Source: Candidatus Fermentibacteraceae bacterium
GTDB taxonomy: Bacteria > Fermentibacterota > Fermentibacteria > Fermentibacterales > JCC-6
NCBI GenBank assembly: GCA_029932015.1
Contig: JAOZQW010000048.1
Location: 1-11,200, forward strand
Reading direction: 5' to 3'
DNA: 11,200 bases
Shown: positions 6,441 through 11,200 of the stretch, piece by piece
How the letters are laid out: each line of letters starts with the position of its first letter
Numbering within the stretch: the first letter of the stretch is position 1
Notes under the pieces: generated by a model
Told to the model about the DNA's origin: nothing
What the model saw: only the letters and a program-made list of their open reading frames with translations
The model's database searches: none
Position numbers and translations under genes: made by a program

Positions 6441-6455
6441 AGAGGGCGTGGGTAC

Positions 6456-6484
6456 TTGCCAGAGGCTTTCATTCTTATCACAAT
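6456..6484 (+). promoter_or_regulatory. Candidate sigma70-type promoter of the GYD gene
   Basis: TTGCCA (6456-6461, five of six -35 positions) is followed after 17 bp by CACAAT (6479-6484, four of six -10 positions). Initiation near 6491 would leave a leader of about 22 nt containing the SD AAGGAGGTGA (6501-6510). Confidence 0.4.
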
Positions 6485-6512
6485 TACTTTGACAGAAGAT
6501 AAGGAGGTGAGA

Positions 6513-6818
6513 ATGATGCCGACCTTCATACTCATGACCAGGCTTGGCCCCGGCAGTCTGAGCGATGTTCAGAGCCGGAAGCGGATGGGCAAGGAATGGC
6601 TTGGCAAGGTCAGGGCCAGATGTCCCGAAGTGAAGTGGATATCCCACTATGCGATTCTGGGGCCCTTCGATTTTATGGACATCTATGATGCTCCTGACGT
6701 CGAGACCGCTCAGAAGGTATCCCTGATATCGCGGGCTGAAGGAGCTCTGGAGGCCGAGAGCTGGCAGGCCCTGCCGTATGAGGACTTCCTTGGGGTGCTC
6801 GGGGAGATAGGGGGATAG
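6513..6818 (+). CDS. GYD domain-containing protein
   Basis: The 101-residue protein begins MMPTFILMTRLGPGSLSDVQSRKRMGKEWLGKVRARCPEVKWISHYAILGPFDFMDIYDAPDVETAQKVSLISRAEGALEAESWQALPYEDF. This fits the GYD family: small ferredoxin-like alpha/beta proteins with a G-(P/R)-(Y/F)-D signature, seen here as ILGPFDFMDIYDAPD. The family has no firm function; dimeric alpha-beta-barrel-like members are often guessed to be ligand-binding or monooxygenase-like. Two adjacent ATGs (6513 and 6516) follow the ideal SD AAGGAGGTGA (6501-6510); the second has slightly better spacing. A longer TTG start at 6456 would overlap the likely promoter and lacks an SD. It is followed after 79 bp by the kinase gene and may be co-transcribed with it. 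Confidence 0.87.
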   Translation: MMPTFILMTRLGPGSLSDVQSRKRMGKEWLGKVRARCPEVKWISHYAILGPFDFMDIYDAPDVETAQKVSLISRAEGALEAESWQALPYEDFLGVLGEIGG

Positions 6819-6847
6819 TACTCCCCCTGAACAGACTGGATCGCAAC

Positions 6848-6862
6848 GCCTGCAAACCAGGC
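6848..6862 (+). repeat. Small hairpin between the GYD and kinase genes
   Basis: GCCTG-CAAAC-CAGGC is a 5-bp perfect stem with a 5-nt loop in the 79-bp gap. There is no T-run after it, so it is not a convincing intrinsic terminator; it may be an mRNA processing or attenuation element, or chance. Confidence 0.3.
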
Positions 6863-6897
6863 CATAGTTATTCCGCATTCCACGCAAAGGAGATCCA

Positions 6898-7347
6898 TTG
6901 GCTTCCGTGGTTATCATGAGAGGGCTTCCCGGTGCGGGTAAGTCCACCTGGGTGAGAGAGAATCTGCCAGATGCCATCATCTGCTCTGCGGACAGCTATT
7001 TTTTAAGCGAAGAAGGTGAATATGTCTTCGACGGGGCTCAGCTGTCAGATGCTCACGGGGCATGCCTGAGAGCGTTTGCGAAGGCTGTCTCGGTCCTTGA
7101 CTGCAGTGATTCCTCGGTCATCGTAGTCGATAACACAGGTATAAAGGCGTGGGAAATATCACCCTACTACAATCTTGCACGAGCATATGGCCACGAGGTA
7201 AGGATCATCCACCTCGAGTGTGATTGTGACACCGCACATGGTCGGAATATCCATGGCGTCCCGCTGGAGAGAGTGGAGCAGATGGGAGAGCGTCTCGCCC
7301 GGGAGGAGCTGCCCGTATTCTGGAATATCGAGTTTCTGTCCAGCTAG
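6898..7347 (+). CDS. P-loop kinase of the N4BP2/AAA_33 type
   Basis: The 149-residue protein reads ASVVIMRGLPGAGKSTWVRENLP, with Walker A GLPGAGKST at residues 9-17. It continues with ICSADSYF, FDGAQLSDAHGACLRAF, VIVVDNTGIKAWEISPYYNLARAYGHEVRIIHLEC and HGRNIHGVPLERVEQMGERL. This is the pattern of small AAA_33/N4BP2-like proteins related to polynucleotide kinase and zeta-toxin-like ATPases. The VDNT..WE..PY element and the RN.HGVP.E lid arginine region are typical. These proteins are predicted to phosphorylate a nucleic acid or small molecule, but the substrate is unknown. The start is TTG, supported by AAAGGAG about 5 nt upstream; no ATG gives the intact first strand. It converges on the PEBP gene with a 25-bp gap. 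Confidence 0.87.
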   Translation: MASVVIMRGLPGAGKSTWVRENLPDAIICSADSYFLSEEGEYVFDGAQLSDAHGACLRAFAKAVSVLDCSDSSVIVVDNTGIKAWEISPYYNLARAYGHEVRIIHLECDCDTAHGRNIHGVPLERVEQMGERLAREELPVFWNIEFLSS

Positions 7348-7372
7348 CCGACGCAGCGATCCCTTCTCATGA

Positions 7373-7846
7373 CTACCTGTCCCTGGTGTATTCTCCCATC
7401 AGGATGTCTTTCGAGACGATATTGCCTTCCATAGCCGCAAGGAGTTCCTCCGAAGTTGCTCCTGCTTCAAGGTGCAGCATGCCCTCAAGCGCATACAGAG
7501 TGAAAACATACCTGTGTTTGCCGGATGGCGGTGCAGGTCCGCCATACCCTGTCATGCCCCAGCTGTTGATCCCCTGAAGCGTACCGTTTTCGAGCCTCTC
7601 GACTGCAGGGATGCCTTCGGCAAGGGACATACTGTCACCGGGGATATTGTAAGCGACCCAGTGTACCCATTCCCCTCCTGGGGCGTCCAGGTCGACGCAT
7701 ATGAGCGCATACGATCCAGCCTCCCCTTCGAATTCCCATTCCAGCGGGGGAGAGATGTCCTCTCCATCCGCAGTGTAAAGAACAGGGATCATGTCCCCAT
7801 TTCCGAACACCGGACTCAGGAGTGACAGTGCCATGATAACTACCAA
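7373..7846 (-). CDS. YbhB/YbcL-type PEBP (Raf kinase inhibitor-like) protein
   Basis: The protein has about 157 residues, the usual length for bacterial phosphatidylethanolamine-binding-protein homologs such as E. coli YbhB (158). Signatures: LSPVFGNGDMIPVLYTADGEDISPPLEW at the N-terminus, ALICVDLDAPGGEWVHWVAYNIP (48-66), where DLDAP and His62 line the anion-binding pocket, and GYGGPAPPSGKHRYVFTLYAL (90-110). The fold binds phosphorylated ligands, but bacterial roles are poorly known. The start is chosen as TTG at 7846 because GGAGG (7853-7857) lies 6 nt upstream; the ATG at 7834 is too far from that SD. The longer frame upstream is unrelated sequence antisense-free of family motifs and overlaps the ATPase gene. 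It begins 18 bp after the ATPase stop codon, so the two are probably one operon. The N-terminal hydrophobic stretch is the first strand of the fold, not clearly a signal peptide. Confidence 0.9.
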   Translation of the reverse strand: MVVIMALSLLSPVFGNGDMIPVLYTADGEDISPPLEWEFEGEAGSYALICVDLDAPGGEWVHWVAYNIPGDSMSLAEGIPAVERLENGTLQGINSWGMTGYGGPAPPSGKHRYVFTLYALEGMLHLEAGATSEELLAAMEGNIVSKDILMGEYTRDR

Positions 7847-7863
7847 TTGCAGCCTCCAGTCAT

Positions 7864-8655
7864 TTAGTCCATCTCGCTGAACTGTTCCAGGTTTCTCCCT
7901 AGAATGAACACCATCTGATCTCCACCGGCTCCAGGTGCTCTCCAGTCGAGCTCCAGGTCGTTCTCCCCTGCCAGTCTGATGCACTCCAGGAGCCCAAGTC
8001 CCCCTCCTCCGGAGAAGGATGGAATGTGGTACATCCCATCGCTGTCAGTGTGTGCCTTCCTGAGGTCGAGCACTTCATCTCTCGATGTGTCAGGCTCCCG
8101 CAGTATCCGCCTTATCAGTGAAAGGTCTCCATCCAGCGGTGGATGCGTGGAGCTGACCCATACTGCGAAGCTTCTCCATTCCGGTTGAACGCTTGCCCGA
8201 ACAGTAACCCATCCGTCTCCAGGGAGCAGTTCCAGGCTTGTGAACCTCTCCAGTGCAGGGAGGTCCAGCCATTCACCACACTTCATTCCAAGTACTCTCT
8301 CTACTCTGAGCAGATTCACCTCCGAGCCAGTCGGATGCCTGATGTCCGCATCCCCCGGCCAGATCACACTGGTACCGAATACCCCCAGCATCTCATCTCT
8401 GGTAAGACCTGTCAGTCTCCCGAGGACCGAGCCCGGAGCTGAGGAGATCGCATTTGAAGTCAGCTCCATCAGCATCCATGCCAGAGTCTCAGGCTCTCGG
8501 CTGGAATCTCGGGAGAAATTGCACACAAACCCTGCGACTTCCCTCATTCTGGAAAGGAGGGCCAGGGTGAATTCCTCAGGTCCAGCGGGTACCGCTGTCA
8601 GCAATCTTTCGATGTCAGGCCGGACAAGGAATGTAGTGCTGTCCGAAGTTCTCAT
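7864..8655 (-). CDS. Divergent GHKL/anti-sigma-type ATPase-like protein
   Basis: No close family is recognised. The start at 8655 (GGGAG 6-7 nt upstream) gives 263 residues; an alternative ATG at 8685 adds 10 and has a weaker SD. Two parts resemble the Bergerat ATPase fold of histidine kinases and RsbW/SpoIIAB-like anti-sigma kinases: LAWMLMELTSNAISSA (residues 58-73) fits the N-box (ExxxNA), and SFSGGGGLGLLECIRLAGENDLELDW (213-238) fits the G-rich ATP lid followed by the last helix and strand. Between them, FAVWVSSTHPPLDGDLSLIRRIL could be the strand usually ending in an Asn/Asp before the lid. The separation of the two motifs, about 150 residues, is longer than in RsbW. No membrane segment or signal peptide is seen. 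The ATPase call is a motif-based inference; catalysis is not certain. It is followed by the PEBP gene. Confidence 0.5.
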   Translation of the reverse strand: MRTSDSTTFLVRPDIERLLTAVPAGPEEFTLALLSRMREVAGFVCNFSRDSSREPETLAWMLMELTSNAISSAPGSVLGRLTGLTRDEMLGVFGTSVIWPGDADIRHPTGSEVNLLRVERVLGMKCGEWLDLPALERFTSLELLPGDGWVTVRASVQPEWRSFAVWVSSTHPPLDGDLSLIRRILREPDTSRDEVLDLRKAHTDSDGMYHIPSFSGGGGLGLLECIRLAGENDLELDWRAPGAGGDQMVFILGRNLEQFSEMD

Positions 8656-8670
8656 ATGAATCTCCCGCGA

Positions 8671-8701
8671 TTGAACAGCTTTCATCGTATTCTCATATAT
8701 T
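8671..8701 (+). promoter_or_regulatory. Weak candidate promoter between divergent genes
   Basis: TTGAAC (8671-8676) lies 19 bp before TATATT (8696-8701) and 18 bp before ATATAT; spacing is longer than ideal. Initiation near 8708 would leave a very short leader for the rightward gene. The same AT-rich block read leftward (GATAATATATG) could be the -10 of the ATPase gene, with initiation near 8690. That would leave a usable leader only for the 8655 start. Confidence 0.25.
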
Positions 8702-8720
8702 ATCCCGAAGGAGGAGTATC

Positions 8721-9215
8721 ATGGCGGCATGGCACTACATCAAGGGCAGATGGTGGATCTTCGCCATTCCTCTCATAGTCTCCACTTTCATTGGCGGTGC
8801 GATGATCTACTTCGATACGATCGGAGCACCGGAAATGAGGCCACCCCGCCCATGGCATCAGAGCCTTCTCTTCCTCGGTATCGTCTTCATTGTCTTTCCC
8901 TGGATCAGCATGCTCTGGACGATCATGCGCATCCGCAGGGGACAGATGAAGGAGACTGACCTCCTTGAAAAAGGAATACGGGGACAGGCAACTATCGTTT
9001 CAGTCGAAGAAACAGGTCTCTACACGAACGATATTCCCGAGATCGAGATGGTGCTGGATGTCCGATCAGGGGTCCATCCCGACCGACGCATCATCTGCCG
9101 TGAGCATGTGAACCTTATCGACCTGCCGAGACTCATCCCCGGGAAAGACATCATTGTCATCCTCGACCCCGATGACAATGAGAATATCCTGGTTCTGCCA
9201 GGGGATGTGCGCTGA
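8721..9215 (+). CDS. Two-helix membrane protein with a C-terminal beta domain, unknown function
   Basis: The 164-residue protein has two hydrophobic helices, about residues 11-31 and 48-69, joined by a proline-rich loop (PEMRPPRPWH). The basic RIRRGQMK after helix 2 places both ends in the cytoplasm. The C-terminal part (GIRGQATIVSVEETGLYTNDIPEIEMVLDVRSGVHPDRRIICREHVNLIDLPRLIPGKDIIVILDPDDNENILVL) has the pattern 'G-x-A-x-V...TG...N..P...V-x-V..G......V....P..G..v.v..DP.D....L'. That pattern recurs in small DUF3592-like and SHOCT-associated membrane proteins and suggests a small beta-barrel. Function is unknown. The start is clear: GAAGGAGG lies 5-6 nt before the ATG. It converges on the sulfotransferase gene with a 117-bp gap. 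Confidence 0.75.
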   Translation: MAAWHYIKGRWWIFAIPLIVSTFIGGAMIYFDTIGAPEMRPPRPWHQSLLFLGIVFIVFPWISMLWTIMRIRRGQMKETDLLEKGIRGQATIVSVEETGLYTNDIPEIEMVLDVRSGVHPDRRIICREHVNLIDLPRLIPGKDIIVILDPDDNENILVLPGDVR

Positions 9216-9332
9216 TCCTGGAGAGGAACAATCAGGCCGGGCAGAAGGTTCTGCGGAGAAGATCATGAGTTCCATAAACGATAGAGGCTTATCTTTCACG
9301 GATTCCCGCGTTTCCGGACCCCTCTGCTCAGG

Positions 9333-10280
9333 TCAGTGAGAGCCTGAGGATGTCCAGCTGTCAGCTTCATAGAAGAGCTCCCATACCGGAGATGTGATTC
9401 TGCGTATCGTCTCCAGCTCATCCTGTGTGAAGGAGCCATGCCAAATGCCGGCAAGAGCTGCAGAGTTCTGTCTGAATTCGTGGATCACACGCCCCTGTGT
9501 CACGGTATTACTGCTGGAGCAGTACGTGGAGAGCATGTTTTCAACCTCATTGTCCCATCTGAGTCCGAGAGCCGCATAGAGCAGCCTGAATCCCTCTGTA
9601 TAGTTCGTACTGAGATCTTCATGCCTGACGATCAGCCAATCCGGATGATCCTTTCGGTACCGGTCGATCATGGAGTGGAAGACCTTCCAGCAGAGCGCCG
9701 CATCCTCGATATCGTAGTGCTCCGGCATAGGTCGGCCGGCACCACGGGCCCGTACTTCATCGGCGAGTTTCTCCGGAAGTGCCGCCATCAGGTGATCCTG
9801 GTGCAGGATATCCTCGACAGGTGTACGCCAGTCCAGCCTAAGGACGCTGTTGACGTATGCGGCGGGATGTCTGACAGAGATGATAACTCGGGCTTGATAC
9901 TCTCTGGCGAACCACTCCGCAGACATGAGGGCGATGGGATCTTTGAAGATGGGTGCGATCCTGCCCTCAAGGATTGCTCCGGTATTTCTGGTGATCGTTC
10001 TCAGTCGGCTGAGTCTTCCCCTGAGATCACCCCCTCCCTCCGTCATCAGTACAAAATCAAGAGGAATTTTCCAGCGGATAAAACGGCGCATGGCCTGTTC
10101 CTCTTCAGGAAGGAGACGCTGGTAGTGGCGCTGAAGAGGATTTTTGGGCATCAGGCGAGGTATCGGCACCAGGTAGTTAAACGGCTCCCAGACCAGGAAA
10201 CCCTCACCGGAGAGACAGAGCATTCTGCCTATCCATGAAGTCCCGCTCCTGTTGCTGCCGGTTACCAGTATAGGGTCCAA
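9333..10280 (-). CDS. PAPS-dependent sulfotransferase-family protein
   Basis: The 315-residue protein opens ILVTGSNRSGTSWIGRMLCLS, the 5'-phosphosulfate loop that binds PAPS (3'-phosphoadenosine 5'-phosphosulfate). It later has FKDPIALMSAEWFAREY (113-129) and VIISVRHPAAYVNSVLRL (132-149). There, Arg137 and Ser145 correspond to the residues that hold the 3'-phosphate of PAPS. DWLIVRHEDLSTNYTEGFRLLYAALGL near the C-terminus is also typical. Such enzymes sulfate sugars, lipids or small molecules; the acceptor cannot be predicted. It has no membrane segment. The start is TTG with GGGAGG (10286-10291) 5 nt upstream. No PAPS-synthesis genes are in the window. The gene stands alone between two rightward genes, so it is probably monocistronic. 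Confidence 0.9.
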   Translation of the reverse strand: MDPILVTGSNRSGTSWIGRMLCLSGEGFLVWEPFNYLVPIPRLMPKNPLQRHYQRLLPEEEQAMRRFIRWKIPLDFVLMTEGGGDLRGRLSRLRTITRNTGAILEGRIAPIFKDPIALMSAEWFAREYQARVIISVRHPAAYVNSVLRLDWRTPVEDILHQDHLMAALPEKLADEVRARGAGRPMPEHYDIEDAALCWKVFHSMIDRYRKDHPDWLIVRHEDLSTNYTEGFRLLYAALGLRWDNEVENMLSTYCSSSNTVTQGRVIHEFRQNSAALAGIWHGSFTQDELETIRRITSPVWELFYEADSWTSSGSH

Positions 10281-10490
10281 TTATGCCTCCCAGGATCAAT
10301 GAATATACCCCGATATCATTCGAAGGCAGACCCTGAGGAGCGGCATCTGGTTTTAAGAACCTCATCGAGTATTGTCTATTCAAATGAATTTACATTCTGT
10401 TCATCTGTAATCGGAAGACTGAACTCATTGATAAGCGAAATGGATGATGGGGCTGAGAGAAACCTTCTGAACGATCAGGAAAGAGGAAAT
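10281..10490. other. Divergent intergenic region with overlapping short palindromes
   Basis: This 210-bp stretch separates the sulfotransferase and lipoprotein genes. On the minus strand TATATT (10302-10307) could be a -10 for the sulfotransferase. An AT-rich core holds ATTCAAATGAAT (10378-10389, ATTCA/TGAAT around AA) overlapping GAATTTACATTC (10386-10397, GAAT/ATTC around TTAC), so ATTC half-sites alternate in orientation. This could be an operator. TGTAAT at 10406-10411 is a possible rightward -10, but no good -35 is seen. The lipoprotein SD is the purine run just before 10491. Confidence 0.35.
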
Positions 10491-11200
10491 ATGCGTTTGA
10501 ACAAGTTGATCCTAATCATATCTGCCGTGCTGCTGGCAGCCGCCTGTGGAGGTGCCGGTCAGGAGGGCGCGGCCGAGCCGGTTGAGGTTCCAGAGACTGC
10601 TGAGACTGCCGAATCCCCTGAAGCTGTAATTGAAGAGACTCCTGTTGAAATCGTCGAAGAGACCGTTCTCTATCCAGAAGGCACACTTGACCCCGAACTG
10701 ATAACAGTGGAGACGCCTGTCACAGCACGCGCACTTTTCCAGGCCTACTTCGCCTGGGAGGGCAGGCAGGTTACGGTTTCTGGATACCCATACATTCCCT
10801 ACCTGCGGGACAGCGCTATCGTCGGGACAGAACTCGAACTCATCGCGGATCCCGAGTCCAGCGAGAGATCAGTGACTGCCATATTCACCGATTCATCGGG
10901 AATAACAGTGATGAATGGTGAGCTGATAGCGATCACCGGGGTAATAGAGATGTCCTGGACCGGAGACATGGAGATAATTGACGCAGTCTTCGTCGATCCC
11001 CCCGCGATGCTCGAGCGGGTTGAAACAAGTCCCTATGCCTGTGATGGTGTTACACCGATACCGGTGGACCAGATGTTCGAAATGGTTAGCGCCTGGATGA
11101 ACAAGGAAGTCGTAGTGGAGGGTTATTACAATTCCACAACCACCTCTACAACATCCTACGGTACGACCATAAGGGTTGATCTGTCTCATCCCGATGATAC
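10491..11200 (+). CDS. Lipoprotein with acidic linker and two similar domain starts, C-terminally cut
   Basis: The frame is open from 10491 to the right edge (236 codons). It begins MRLNKLILIISAVLLAAACGG, a lipoprotein signal peptide with the probable lipidated Cys19 after LLAAA. The residue at -3 is Ala rather than Leu, which is acceptable but not ideal. Residues about 24-62 are a Glu/Pro/Thr/Val-rich acidic linker. Two stretches look alike: ALFQAYFAWEGRQVTVSGYPYIPY from residue 81 and QMFEMVSAWMNKEVVVEGYYNS from residue 194. Each is a helix ending in A-W followed by a strand V-x-V-x-G-Y, as in OB-fold (tRNA_anti-like) lipoproteins, so the protein seems to have tandem beta domains about 113 residues apart. 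Function is unknown; it should sit on the outer face of a membrane. The SD is AGAGGAAAT just before the ATG. Confidence 0.75.
   Translation, partial: MRLNKLILIISAVLLAAACGGAGQEGAAEPVEVPETAETAESPEAVIEETPVEIVEETVLYPEGTLDPELITVETPVTARALFQAYFAWEGRQVTVSGYPYIPYLRDSAIVGTELELIADPESSERSVTAIFTDSSGITVMNGELIAITGVIEMSWTGDMEIIDAVFVDPPAMLERVETSPYACDGVTPIPVDQMFEMVSAWMNKEVVVEGYYNSTTTSTTSYGTTIRVDLSHPDD

Noticed and set aside
6489..6494. Perfect TTGACA resembling a -35
   Set aside because: It lies so close to the GYD start that its -10 would fall on the start codon; the TTGCCA/CACAAT pair fits better.
9247..9262. Inverted repeat GCAGAAGGTTCTGC as a terminator between convergent genes
   Set aside because: The 2-nt loop must open at least one pair, the stem is weak, and no T-run follows on either strand.
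10893..11189. Leftward 98-codon frame opposite the lipoprotein
   Set aside because: The rightward frame has a signal peptide, SD and domain-like sequence; this one has none.
1..11200. Mobile element, CRISPR array, tRNA or rRNA
   Set aside because: No transposase or integrase motif, no spaced direct repeats, and no cloverleaf or rRNA-like sequence was seen on reading both strands.

Overview
The window is about 11.2 kb of gene-dense bacterial DNA of moderate GC content. Genes overlap or nearly touch, Shine-Dalgarno (SD) sites are strong (AGGAGG, GAGGTGA and AAGGAGGTGA forms), and at least four genes appear to start with TTG. The mix of nickel-pincer cofactor genes, a HydE-type radical SAM protein, a cysteine-rich DUF1847 protein and a GYD protein suggests an anaerobic or fermentative bacterium, perhaps from a little-cultivated phylum. 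I cannot place it taxonomically from sequence alone. I see no rRNA, tRNA, CRISPR array, insertion sequence or phage gene.

Left part (1-5173): a nickel-pincer nucleotide (NPN, Lar) cofactor locus. Five genes run leftward as one tight unit: larC, a membrane-anchored thioredoxin-fold protein with CxxS instead of CxxC, a HydE-family radical SAM protein, larB, and a sugar-nucleotide epimerase cut by the window edge. Junctions are a 2-bp gap, a 12-bp gap, an 8-bp overlap and a 1-4-bp overlap. larE diverges rightward from larC across a 124-bp intergenic region with a near-symmetrical -10 element. LarB, LarC and LarE are the complete known set for making NPN from nicotinic acid adenine dinucleotide. 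No NPN-dependent enzyme (LarA-like racemase) is present in the window. The insertion of a HydE-like protein and a CxxS thioredoxin into the lar unit is the most interesting feature, because neither has a known role in NPN synthesis and no HydF, HydG or hydrogenase gene is visible here.

Middle part (5196-7347): a leftward pair, a two-helix membrane protein with a bacterial PH-like domain overlapping a DUF1847 cysteine-rich protein, diverges from a rightward GYD-domain protein followed by an N4BP2-like P-loop kinase.

Right part (7373-11200): a leftward pair (a GHKL/anti-sigma-like ATPase and a PEBP/YbhB protein), a rightward two-helix membrane protein, a leftward PAPS-type sulfotransferase, and a rightward secreted lipoprotein that runs off the right edge. 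The lipoprotein carries two similar domain starts, apparently a tandem duplication. These right-hand genes look like ordinary housekeeping or accessory genes and have no evident link to the lar locus.
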